NCBI GenBank assembly: GCA_947311515.1
Contig: CAMZLB010000026.1
Coordinates: 1 to 37,469, forward strand
Direction: 5' to 3'
Source of the DNA: Candidatus Moraniibacteriota bacterium
GTDB taxonomy: Bacteria; Patescibacteriota; Minisyncoccia; Moranbacterales; GCA-2747515
Length of the DNA: 37,469 bases
Shown: positions 1 to 9,380 of the stretch, piece after piece
Position numbering within the stretch: the first letter of the stretch is position 1
Layout of the letters: the number at the start of each line of letters is the position of its first letter
The notes under the pieces: model-generated
Database searches by the model: none
Seen by the model: only the letters and a program-made list of their open reading frames with translations
Told to the model about the DNA's origin: nothing
Program-made: the position numbers and the translations under genes

Positions 1-23
1 CACAAAACCCACAAAGCACCGTT

Positions 24-3000
24 GTGGCAAAATTCACGCCATCAAAAAAACGAGCTGAACATTATCAAAGTGAAGATGCTCTGGAAAAAGAGTTTATTAA
101 ACAACTCCAAGCTCAAGCTTATGAATATTTAAAAATCACTAAGGAAGAAAATTTAATTTTAAATCTAAGAAATCAATTAGAAAAATTAAATGATTATCAA
201 TTTACAGATAAAGAGTGGAAACATTTTTTTGATTTAGAACTGGCTAATTCAAATCAAGGTATTGTTGAAAAAACAACTACTATCCAAGAAGATCATATTA
301 AAATATTAAAGCGTGACAATGGCACAAGTAAAAATATTTATTTGATAGATAAAAAGAATATTCATAACAATAGCTTGCAAGTAATAAATCAATACGCAAC
401 AGGAGACGGACAGCGGGCTAATCGCTATGATGTGACAATTCTTGTAAATGGTCTGCCTTTAGTTCATATTGAGCTTAAAAAAAGAGGCGTAGCAATACAA
501 GAAGCATTTAATCAAATTAATCGCTATCAAAGAGAAAGTTTTTGGGCATCAAGTGGACTTTTTGAATATGTACAATTGTTTGTTATTTCAAATGGAACTC
601 ATACAAAATATTATAGCAATACAACTCGTTTTTCTCATATCAAAGAACAGAAAAATGGGGCAAAGAAGAAAGGTAAAAAATCAAGCAATAGTTTTGAATT
701 TACTAGCTGGTGGGCGGATTATACCAATAGGCCTATTACCGACTTGGTAGACTTTGCAAAAACATTTTTTGCCAAACATTCATTACTCAACATTCTTACA
801 AAATATTGTGTTTTTACAGCCGATAAACAGCTTTTAGTAATGAGACCCTACCAGATAGTAGCGACTGAAAAAATTATTAACAAAATTGAAGTAAGTGGTA
901 ACTATAAAAAATATGGAACCATCGAAGCAGGTGGATATATTTGGCATACAACAGGATCAGGAAAAACTTTGACGAGTTTTAAAGCTGCTCAATTAGCAAG
1001 CCAATTAGATGATGTTGATAAGGTTTTATTTGTTGTTGATAGAAAAGATTTGGATTATCAGACAATGAAAGAATATGATAAATTTGAAAAAGGTTCTGCA
1101 AATAGCAATACTAGTACCGCTAAATTACAAAAACAACTAGAAAATACAAATGCTCGTATAATTATTACCACAATTCAAAAATTAGACAGATTTATCAAAA
1201 AAAATAAAGATCATAGTATTTTCGATGGAGAAATTGTATTGATATTTGATGAGTGTCATCGCTCACAATTTGGTGATATGCATACCGCTATTACTAAATC
1301 ATTTAAAAAATATTATCTCTTTGGATTTACTGGAACTCCTATTTTTGCGATAAACTCTTCTTCTGGAACTCATCCAGACCTTAGGACAACAGAGCAAGCC
1401 TTTGGAGACAAACTGCATACCTATACTATCGTTGATGCCATTGCAGATAAAAATGTTTTGCCGTTTAAGGTAGATTATGTTTCTACGATGAAAGAGGCAG
1501 AGGATATTGAGAATAAAGAAATTAATGATATTAATAGAAAGAAAGTACTTTTTGATCCAGAAAGAATTAGCGAAATTGTGAAATATATCCGTGAACATTT
1601 TAATCAAAAAACAAAAAGAAATAGTTTCTATAAAGTTAAAGAACGTAGAGTTGCTGGATTTAATTCTCTATTTGCCGTCTCTTCTATCGATATGGCAAAA
1701 CTGTATTATGCAGAGTTTCAAAATCAAATGAAAGATTTGCCAAGTGATAAACAACTAAAAATAGCTACTATTTTTAGTTATGGGGCAAATGAAGAAGAGT
1801 CTGAAGATGGAATTATTGATGAAAACCCTGAAAGCACTGACGATCTTGATGTAAATTCAAGAGATTTTTTGGAAAATTCTATCAAAGATTATAATAAAAT
1901 GTTTGGGACATCATATGACACTTCATCAGATAAATTTCAAAATTATTATAAAGATGTAAGCGAAAGGGTAAAAAATAGAGAATTAGACCTGCTGATCGTT
2001 GTTAATATGTTTTTAACAGGGTTTGATGCTACAACTCTTAATACTTTATGGGTTGATAAAAGCTTGAGATTACACGGACTAATTCAAGCTTTTTCTAGGA
2101 CAAATCGTATTTTGAATAGCATTAAGACTTTTGGAAATATTATATGTTTTCGTAATTTAGAAAAAAGAACAAATGAAGCTATTGCTCTTTTTGGAGATAA
2201 AGAAGCAAGTGGTATTGTTTTGCTAAAATCTTATGAGGAATATTATAACGGCTACAAAGATGGTGATAAAGATATACGAGGATATAAAAACCTTGTTGAA
2301 GAGTTACAAAATAAATTTCCTATTGGAGAGAGAATATTGGGCGAACAGAAACAAAAAGATTTTATTAAGCTTTATAGTAGAATTTTACGAGTGCGTAATA
2401 TTTTGACTACTTTTGATAAATTTGCAGGAAACGAAATACTTACCGACCGAGATGTTCAAGATTATCATAGTTTATATATAGATTTATATAATAAATTTAG
2501 AAAAAGTGAAGATTCTGAAAAAGAAAATATTAATGATGATATTGTTTTTGAAATGGAACTTATTAAACAAATTGAGATTAATATTGATTATATTTTAACA
2601 CTTGTTAAAAAATACCATGAAGACCATACTAAAAATAAAGAAATTTTAATTGATATTAACAAAGCAATAGATTCAAGTGTTGAATTAAGAAATAAAAAAG
2701 ATCTTATCGAGCAATTTATTGCATCTCTTGAGATACGATCTGTAGTAAATGATGATTGGCAAAAATTTGTTGAGAAAAAGAAAATTGAAGAACTTGAGCG
2801 TATTATTGAGGAAGAAAATCTTAATAAAGAAAGGGCATATAATTTTATAGAAAATGCTTTTCGTGATGGTTCTGTAAATAGTACTGGTGGGGCTATTACT
2901 AGAGTTTTACCACCAATCTCAATGTTTACGAGAGATAATAAACGAGGTAAAAAACGAGAAGTTGTACTTAAAAAATTTAGAAGATTTTTTGAGAGATTCT

Positions 3001-3026
3001 TTGATATTTCTAAGCGTAGTTTTTGA
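24..3026 (+). CDS. hsdR: Type I restriction-modification system restriction subunit (HsdR), probably 5'-truncated by the window edge
   Basis: PD-(D/E)xK region 'YDVTILVNGLPLVHIELKKR', Walker A 'HTTGSGKT', 'DECHRSQFG' box, 'GFTGTPIF'. Frame stays open from base 3 to the GTG at 24 (QNPQSTV-VAKFTPSKKRAEHYQSEDALEKEF), so the true start is probably upstream of the window. Confidence 0.96.
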   Translation: MAKFTPSKKRAEHYQSEDALEKEFIKQLQAQAYEYLKITKEENLILNLRNQLEKLNDYQFTDKEWKHFFDLELANSNQGIVEKTTTIQEDHIKILKRDNGTSKNIYLIDKKNIHNNSLQVINQYATGDGQRANRYDVTILVNGLPLVHIELKKRGVAIQEAFNQINRYQRESFWASSGLFEYVQLFVISNGTHTKYYSNTTRFSHIKEQKNGAKKKGKKSSNSFEFTSWWADYTNRPITDLVDFAKTFFAKHSLLNILTKYCVFTADKQLLVMRPYQIVATEKIINKIEVSGNYKKYGTIEAGGYIWHTTGSGKTLTSFKAAQLASQLDDVDKVLFVVDRKDLDYQTMKEYDKFEKGSANSNTSTAKLQKQLENTNARIIITTIQKLDRFIKKNKDHSIFDGEIVLIFDECHRSQFGDMHTAITKSFKKYYLFGFTGTPIFAINSSSGTHPDLRTTEQAFGDKLHTYTIVDAIADKNVLPFKVDYVSTMKEAEDIENKEINDINRKKVLFDPERISEIVKYIREHFNQKTKRNSFYKVKERRVAGFNSLFAVSSIDMAKLYYAEFQNQMKDLPSDKQLKIATIFSYGANEEESEDGIIDENPESTDDLDVNSRDFLENSIKDYNKMFGTSYDTSSDKFQNYYKDVSERVKNRELDLLIVVNMFLTGFDATTLNTLWVDKSLRLHGLIQAFSRTNRILNSIKTFGNIICFRNLEKRTNEAIALFGDKEASGIVLLKSYEEYYNGYKDGDKDIRGYKNLVEELQNKFPIGERILGEQKQKDFIKLYSRILRVRNILTTFDKFAGNEILTDRDVQDYHSLYIDLYNKFRKSEDSEKENINDDIVFEMELIKQIEINIDYILTLVKKYHEDHTKNKEILIDINKAIDSSVELRNKKDLIEQFIASLEIRSVVNDDWQKFVEKKKIEELERIIEEENLNKERAYNFIENAFRDGSVNSTGGAITRVLPPISMFTRDNKRGKKREVVLKKFRRFFERFFDISKRSF

Positions 3027-3142
3027 AATAAATATCCTAAGAATAAACACTCTAACAAAGAATACAAGAGTTTTTGAATTAGAATAATAGTTTAGAAATG
3101 GTATAAGTAGTTTTGTATGTAATAAGTGTAATAAAAAAATAT

Positions 3143-3934
3143 ATGTTTAATGATAAAAAAAATTCAAATAAGAAAAATGATAGGAATGCTGATGATGATA
3201 CTGTATCAAGTAATCAAGCTGTATTAGAATCAATAACTGCTATAAGTGAGCAATTGAAATTAATACAAGAAGATAAAAAGAATCAAGAAAAAGAAAGTAG
3301 CAAAAAAAATGCAAAAAATAATGTTATTCCTTGGATTATTCTAATTATTGGAATTGTGGGCATTGGATTTTATAGTTTCAGGTCTGGTTTGGTAACTGAA
3401 CCACAGATTAGAGATATTAAAAATAAAGTTGAAGCAGAAGGATCGCGTGCAATGTCACTTCTAAAATTAAATCCAAATGATATAGAGGTACTTGCAAAGG
3501 CGATAAATAAACAAAGAAATATTAATGCTGAATATGAAAAGCTTTTTGTAGATATAGCAGATAAGACGAATGAAAATAAAAGAGAATTACAAATAGTTTT
3601 TGAAAAATTAAACAGACAAGAGGAGATGTATAAACAAAAAATAGTTGATAATAATAATTTTTTGATTAAGCAACTTTCAGGTCAAATAGAAGCTTTGGAG
3701 AAACAAAATTCTGAGTTACTTGGTACGGAAATTGATAGTATTTCAGTAAATAAAAAACAAGTTACTGAAAAAATAATTGTGCAAGACGTTGTAAATATCA
3801 GTAATCAAAAACCTACAAAGAGTACATCTACACAAGGAAATGGATATATAAATGTAACTGAAGAAGCTGTACTGGGCAATATGAAAAATACACAAGGCTC
3901 AGAAATGCAGGAACTTTTGACTGAATCTAGATAG
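3143..3934 (+). CDS. Hypothetical protein with one TM segment and a long charged, coiled-coil-like region
   Basis: ORF 3113-3934 begins at a TTG; the ATG at 3143 (MFNDKKNSNKK) looks more likely. TM 'NVIPWIILIIGIVGIGFYSF', then K/E/Q-rich helix-like sequence. Lies ~115 bp downstream of hsdR on the same strand. Confidence 0.7.
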   Translation: MFNDKKNSNKKNDRNADDDTVSSNQAVLESITAISEQLKLIQEDKKNQEKESSKKNAKNNVIPWIILIIGIVGIGFYSFRSGLVTEPQIRDIKNKVEAEGSRAMSLLKLNPNDIEVLAKAINKQRNINAEYEKLFVDIADKTNENKRELQIVFEKLNRQEEMYKQKIVDNNNFLIKQLSGQIEALEKQNSELLGTEIDSISVNKKQVTEKIIVQDVVNISNQKPTKSTSTQGNGYINVTEEAVLGNMKNTQGSEMQELLTESR

Positions 3935-4069
3935 TTCACAAGTTACGAATGAATAAAAAAGTAAATGAGAAAGCACACAGAGCTTAATATTTTTTACAAG
4001 CTATATAAAGTATATAATTATTATTTTAAATATAATGATTGCATATTGCTAAAAATTTCCCTATTTTTA

Positions 4070-4182
4070 CCATAAATTATTCAAATTTCGTCAGAATATC
4101 TCGATATTCTTCCTAAACTTTCATAATTTCTATTTAAAAATATGAAATTTAACAAAATCAATATATTTTAGATAGGTTCTAA
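4070..4182. repeat. Dispersed repeat family A, copy 1 (degenerate, MITE/IS-remnant-like)
   Basis: ATTCTTCCTAAACTTTCATAATTTCTATTTAAAAATATGAAATTTAACAAAATCAATATATTTTAGATAGGTTCTAA aligns with 11310-11395. Confidence 0.65.
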
Positions 4183-4444
4183 AAAGTTTTTGAATAATAA
4201 GGGTGAAAATAATTTAAATTTAACTTTGAAAGATAAAAATTTTTATAAAGTTCCGTAATCTTCTTTGGATGGATATTTAAGGAAAATTTTGAGTATAGTA
4301 GCTATTGTTGGATATGTTCTTTAGTTATTTTAGTGCTTGTTACTTTGTAAGAATAGGTGATTTAATTATATTACTTCAAAAGGGTATTGTAATTTATTAA
4401 TCTGTATAAGTTTTAATAATCATAAATTTTTTAAAAAAGTTGAT

Positions 4445-4990
4445 TTATACAATGACACATATTAGATAATCTATTTCTCTAATGTTTACCTTATAGTTAA
4501 CGTTAGAATAGGTTACATTAGTCTTATTTACAAAATGTATGCTTTTAAGGTCATTAAAAGTAAGGTTTAGTTTTTTTATTAAAGCTTCTTTAGTTGTCCA
4601 AATTTTATAAAAATTTAACCAGTTTTTTTTACCAAAAATTTTGTATTCTTTAGTAGAAAATATGTTCAATAATTCTTTAGAACGAGGTCTTATGTGTTCA
4701 ATATCTATTCCAATAGGTTCAGTGGAAATAATTGCACTAAGATAGATAGTATTTGAGATAGTTTTATGAGATACTGACCAGTACAAATTTTTTAAAGGTT
4801 TAGGAGCTCCATTTTTAAAAGTTTCCAAAAATTTAACATTTAAGCAAGTGGACTTTTCAATTAATTTTATGATTAGATATCTACTAGCTATGCTTTCATC
4901 TTTTAGCTTTTTTATATAAATATTGCCAAAAAAGTTTTTAGCTTCTTGTAATAAATTTTTATCACATTCTTGTATTGTATAACTAAACAT
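4445..4990 (-). CDS. 4'-phosphopantetheinyl transferase (Sfp/AcpT-like)
   Basis: PPTase motifs 'PIGIDIEHIRPR' and 'FYKIWTTKEALIKKL'. Start overlaps the upstream gene stop (ATGTTTAG, 8-nt overlap). Confidence 0.85.
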   Translation of the reverse strand: MFSYTIQECDKNLLQEAKNFFGNIYIKKLKDESIASRYLIIKLIEKSTCLNVKFLETFKNGAPKPLKNLYWSVSHKTISNTIYLSAIISTEPIGIDIEHIRPRSKELLNIFSTKEYKIFGKKNWLNFYKIWTTKEALIKKLNLTFNDLKSIHFVNKTNVTYSNVNYKVNIREIDYLICVIV

Positions 4991-7643
4991 TCAAAAGATT
5001 TTTTAAGGCCTTATAATTTGTTTTGCCAGTACCTAATGTTGGTATTGTTTTAATTATTTGGATATCATTAATTTTTACTATATTGGAGATACCTAACTTT
5101 TGTAAGTGAGCATTAATCTCATCGATAGTTAAATCTTTTATAGAAAAACATGTTATAATAGGTTTATTATTCACTTCTTTAGCTTCTATAGCTAATGCAA
5201 TTTCATCTTCATTTCCATATTTTTCAAGAAGGATAGACTCAATCATGGGTAAGCTTATCATTTCACCTCCAATTTTTACAAATCTTTTTAGTCGTCCTGT
5301 TATAAATAAATAGTTATCATTGTCTAAGTAGCCTAAATCTCCAGTTTTATAGTAGTTATTCCCATTTATTATTCTAAAGGGGGATTCTATATCTTTGTCT
5401 ATATAGCCTTCAAAAACGCTATCCCCACTTACATATATCATACCTTCTTCCAATGCTAAGCATTTTTTCTTAGTGCTTAGATTTTCGATATAAATTTTTA
5501 ATGTAGGAATCACCTTTCCGACACTTTGAAATTTAGGTTTACCATTAGGAGTTATGGATACTACTGGAGAACATTCTGTTATTCCATAGCCTTCTAAAAT
5601 TTCACCATGTGGAACTTTCTTATTAAATGAATAAATTAAATCTTTTGGACAAGCCTCTGCTCCAGTCATAGTAACTCTTAGTGAGGATAAATCACTTTCT
5701 TTTGAGTTTTTTAGTATTATTTTTAGAAAGGTTGGTGCAGTTGGTAGTAGTGTAACGTTGCAATGTTTTATTATATTTTGTATAGCTAGGCCATCAGTTG
5801 GATTTGGTGAATAAACGGCTTTTATATCAGATATAAGAGGTAAAATAATAGTTGTGGTAAATCCAAAACTATGAAATGGAGGCAGTATGCCAAGTATTAT
5901 ATCATCACTTTTAGCTGAAAATATAGATAAAGTTCCATGTAAATCTTGTATTATATTTTGGTGACTAAGTGAAACTGCTTTTGGATTAGATTCACTTCCA
6001 GATGTGAACAATATAACAGCTGTTTTTGGTATAGATATATTTTTTAGTAATTTTGGAACTTTTGATATAAATAATCCTTTTAGTTTTGTGAAAAGGGTTA
6101 ATTTTTCAATTTCATCCTCTAAGAATATAAATTTATTATGTAGCGAATTAGGTATGGAATCTTGTATTCTTTCAAAAAAGACCTTGGCTGTAAGTATTTT
6201 TTCTATACCACTTATATTTACACAGTTAATTAGTGATTTTTCTCCAACAGTCCAATTAAGCATAACTGGAATTTTACCACTTAAATAAGTTGCAGATATA
6301 AGTATGCTCGTGCTTTGTAGGGATGGAAGCATTATTCCAATTTTTTCATTTTTACTAACTTTTTTAATTATTAAACTAGATATTATAGATTTTAGTAAAA
6401 ATTCTTTGTATGTAGTTGCGCCTTTTATCTTGTCGAATGTAAACAATCCATTTTTTTTGTAAAAGTTTTCTATAAATAAATCACGAATATTAGTATTTGT
6501 ATTGTTGATGGAGACTCTTTTAATTTTATTTTTGGAAATATTTTCAAATAAACATTTAGGAAGAGTGTTTTCTGAGTAGTTTTTGCCTTCTGCTAAAATA
6601 CAAATATCTCTAACGGTTTTTAATTTTTTGAAATCAGGAGTAGAAGTATGTTTATATTTTTTTTGAATAATACTTACTAATTCAGCAAGTTGTATAGAAT
6701 CAAATCTTAAATCAACAGCTAGGCTTTTATCAAGATTAAGTGAATTTATATTTAGATTTTCATGAATTTTGAGGATTTGTTCATAAACAAAATTAATTGT
6801 ATTTTTTTCAATATAAACGTTGGAATAAGTAGTATTAGTTGATAAATTATCATCTATGGAACCAACTATAAAATTAGGTAATTTCTTTTTTAATTTAGGA
6901 ACAAAAAAGAAATGTTTGATATAAGTGACCTTTTCTGTACCGTTTATATTATAAAATGATTCTAAAAAATTGTTTAAAGATTGAATTGATTCTTTTGCTT
7001 TTATCTTTGAATTAGCTGTTATATCTAAAAATTCTAAGGAAACGTTTCGTTTTGGTACAAAAAATATAAAATTCGCAAAAATATAAAAAACACAACGAAT
7101 AAATGTGGTTATTAAATTTACACTTGTACCAGACCAAGCTCTACTCCAAATGCTGCCCCATAGACCCTCTATTCTAACGCCTATGACACGTGTATTTTTT
7201 GGCATTTTTTTTATTAGATAGTGAGCGGATTGTTTTCCGAGAATGACTTCATGCCCCTGACCTTGAGTTTGACCAGAAGGATATAATACAATACTTTTTC
7301 CATGTTTTAGATGTTTCAATATCTCACTATGCATCTTTTTTAATGCATTTTGTGCATCTTTGACTTGTGTAAAGTCAATTACAGGGATTGAATCTATAGA
7401 CTTAAGGATGTTACCTATTATGGGCATTTTAAGTACGTAGTCAGCTACTATAGGAGAGGCCTTAGAAGTTTCATAAATTTGACTAAATAGTATTTGAGGA
7501 TCGACAAAGGCTTGATGATTAGGTAATATCAAAAGAGGCTTGTCAGATTTAAGGATTTCAATGTTTTTTAAGATAACATTGTATCTTCTATTCAAAAAAA
7601 ATCTGTAAGTTTTTGTAAATAGACTTAGTAATACATCTTTCAT
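4983..7643 (-). CDS. Fusion protein: PlsC-type acyltransferase, acyl carrier protein domain, AMP-forming acyl-ACP/acyl-CoA synthetase (Aas-like)
   Basis: N-terminal 'LPNHQAFVD' (NHx4D) plus 'LYPSGQTQGQG' and 'RIEGLWGSIWSRAWSG'; ACP-like 'LAVDLRFDSIQLAELVSII' with candidate Ser316 (codon 6696-6698); adenylation motifs 'AVILFTSGSESNPKAVSLSH', 'EGYGITECSP', 'YKTGDLGYLD', 'GRLKRFVKIGGEMIS'. Confidence 0.9.
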   Translation of the reverse strand: MKDVLLSLFTKTYRFFLNRRYNVILKNIEILKSDKPLLILPNHQAFVDPQILFSQIYETSKASPIVADYVLKMPIIGNILKSIDSIPVIDFTQVKDAQNALKKMHSEILKHLKHGKSIVLYPSGQTQGQGHEVILGKQSAHYLIKKMPKNTRVIGVRIEGLWGSIWSRAWSGTSVNLITTFIRCVFYIFANFIFFVPKRNVSLEFLDITANSKIKAKESIQSLNNFLESFYNINGTEKVTYIKHFFFVPKLKKKLPNFIVGSIDDNLSTNTTYSNVYIEKNTINFVYEQILKIHENLNINSLNLDKSLAVDLRFDSIQLAELVSIIQKKYKHTSTPDFKKLKTVRDICILAEGKNYSENTLPKCLFENISKNKIKRVSINNTNTNIRDLFIENFYKKNGLFTFDKIKGATTYKEFLLKSIISSLIIKKVSKNEKIGIMLPSLQSTSILISATYLSGKIPVMLNWTVGEKSLINCVNISGIEKILTAKVFFERIQDSIPNSLHNKFIFLEDEIEKLTLFTKLKGLFISKVPKLLKNISIPKTAVILFTSGSESNPKAVSLSHQNIIQDLHGTLSIFSAKSDDIILGILPPFHSFGFTTTIILPLISDIKAVYSPNPTDGLAIQNIIKHCNVTLLPTAPTFLKIILKNSKESDLSSLRVTMTGAEACPKDLIYSFNKKVPHGEILEGYGITECSPVVSITPNGKPKFQSVGKVIPTLKIYIENLSTKKKCLALEEGMIYVSGDSVFEGYIDKDIESPFRIINGNNYYKTGDLGYLDNDNYLFITGRLKRFVKIGGEMISLPMIESILLEKYGNEDEIALAIEAKEVNNKPIITCFSIKDLTIDEINAHLQKLGISNIVKINDIQIIKTIPTLGTGKTNYKALKNLLNV

Positions 7644-8605
7644 TATAGTAAATTATATTTTTTAAATAAATCTTTCATATGTTTATTTGCATCCCTTGTT
7701 ACGTTTATTAACTTTTTTTGACTTGTTTCAATGGGAAATACATCATTTCCAGACCAGGCTATTAAATAGGGAATATTTTTATAGTTATCTCTTAGGTCTT
7801 TGAGCGAAGTATCGAATCTATCTTGCCATTTAAGTATGTCGGGCTGTAAATGTTTCATATCACGTACCATCCATTTTGCAATAATCCTGTGAATTGAAAG
7901 CATTCTTTCTTTTTCTGTTTTATTTGCTACTATAAGTATGTGTGTAGGATTAATTTTCTCAATAACATCTTTTTGAGGGAATGGCATAGATAATCCACCA
8001 TCTATATATTCTACTCCATTAATTTCTATATGATTAGAGGCTCCAACAATTGCAAATGATGCTTCTATCCCATCAACCACATCATTCAATTCTTTTAAAT
8101 TTAAGAGCTTTCTTTCTCCAGTTTTTTTACATGTTGTAACTGCAATTGTATTTACTCTTGAATTTTTGAGCTTTTTTTGATTTATTGATTTTTTGCCATA
8201 TCTTAAGATATTGGCCATATGATGAATATCTGCGAGATGACCACCTTTTATAGCTCTTATCACTGAAACTAGAGGTAAGTGCACACACTCTTCATGATAT
8301 ATACTAGTACCAAGTTCTGATTGGTGAGAAGCCGCATAGGCGATAATTCCTGCTCCAGTAGAGATACCAAGCATATTATCAAATGAATCTATAAGTCCAA
8401 GTTCCTCAAGTGCGGTTGTGCGACCACCTCCATCAGCTCCTCTCATTATTCCAGATAATACAATTAAGAGTGGTCTGATATGATTAGAGTCCATACTTTT
8501 GTCGAGTAAGTGCTTTTTTTCAATTAGAGCACGAAGGACTTTTTCAGGACAGCCCTCAAAAAACATTCCACTCTCTGTTTTTAGTATATGATTTGCCTTA
8601 GACAT
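7643..8605 (-). CDS. Patatin-like phospholipase
   Basis: Glycine-rich 'IMRGADGGGRTTALEELGL', nucleophile elbow 'GISTG', 'DGG' (YIDGGLSMPFP). Stop overlaps the next start as TAATG. Confidence 0.85.
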   Translation of the reverse strand: MSKANHILKTESGMFFEGCPEKVLRALIEKKHLLDKSMDSNHIRPLLIVLSGIMRGADGGGRTTALEELGLIDSFDNMLGISTGAGIIAYAASHQSELGTSIYHEECVHLPLVSVIRAIKGGHLADIHHMANILRYGKKSINQKKLKNSRVNTIAVTTCKKTGERKLLNLKELNDVVDGIEASFAIVGASNHIEINGVEYIDGGLSMPFPQKDVIEKINPTHILIVANKTEKERMLSIHRIIAKWMVRDMKHLQPDILKWQDRFDTSLKDLRDNYKNIPYLIAWSGNDVFPIETSQKKLINVTRDANKHMKDLFKKYNLL

Positions 8606-8731
8606 GATTGGTGCTTATTTTTAATAATCCACTAACCTTCTGAATTTCATTAATTTATCTTTTGTTTAAATTACATGCATTTTTAAAACCAAGATTTTAC
8701 ATAAGTTTTAAAGCTGATCTATTACTACTTA

Positions 8732-8747
8732 TACTATATGTATAGTA
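8732..8747. promoter_or_regulatory. Palindrome TACTATA-TG-TATAGTA upstream of the lipid operon
   Basis: Perfect 7-bp arms around 2 nt, ~127 bp upstream of the patatin start codon; operator function speculative. Confidence 0.3.
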
Positions 8748-8870
8748 ATCAACTTTTTTATTCAGTAAGGCTAATTAGTTTAATAGTTTTTTATAAAAGT
8801 CTACTAATTTAGTTTATATGTGATTTTCAGTAAATTCTTTAAAAGTTATCATATCTAATATAACATCATT

Positions 8871-9010
8871 AGGAAGAGGTCGCAAAACTAATTTATTGAT
8901 TAAAATTAAGAAAATGAATCTAAATATAGTTTTAAAGACCTGTATTTTGTAAAAAATAATAAAAAGTATAATTTCTGAAGTTGGGTATTTACTTCTTGAA
9001 TTTTACAAAT
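8871..9010. repeat. Dispersed repeat family C, copy 1
   Basis: AATTTATTGATTAAAATTAAGAAAATGAATCTAAATATAGTTTTAAAGACCTGTATTTTGTA...AAAAAATAATAAAAAGTATAATTT aligns with 10750-10915. Confidence 0.65.
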
Positions 9011-9200
9011 AAAATCGATATTGAATTATCTATGATACTATTCATAGATTTTTCTGTAATTTATATGATAGACTTCTTTTTAAAATTTTATAAAGTATAA
9101 TATTTTGTAATAGAACAAGGATAGTTTGATAGTTTTTTGAGTGGTTTATTTTTAAAGATAGAGGATTAATTATATGATAGGTCTAGGGAAGCATATTGTG

Positions 9201-9275
9201 TGCACTCGGCAGGACTCGAACCTGCGACTTCCTGGGCCGAAACCAGACGCTCTAATCCAACTGAGCTACGAGTGC
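9201..9275 (-). tRNA. tRNA-Arg (anticodon UCG)
   Basis: Reverse complement GCACTCG TAGCTCAGTTGGATTAGAGCG TCTGG TTTCGGC CCAGG AAGTC GCAGGTTCGAATCCTGC CGAGTGC A folds as a cloverleaf: 7-bp acceptor, GGTTCGAATCC T-arm, anticodon TCG. CCA not encoded. Confidence 0.95.
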
Positions 9276-9380
9276 ATATATACATTGTGCATTATCTAGG
9301 AATTAAAGTCAAGTTATAGTTTTAGATAGTTTATTGTGTCAATTGTAAATTATCAATAGTAACCTTTCTTATGTAGAGTT

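Noticed and set aside
1299-3067. Minus-strand ORFs 1299-1607 and 2588-3067 inside hsdR
   Set aside because: Antisense to a convincing hsdR; compositions are low-complexity mirror products without domain signal.
2887-3087. Plus-strand 66-aa ORF overlapping the hsdR end
   Set aside because: Alternate frame of the hsdR C terminus; no SD or domain.
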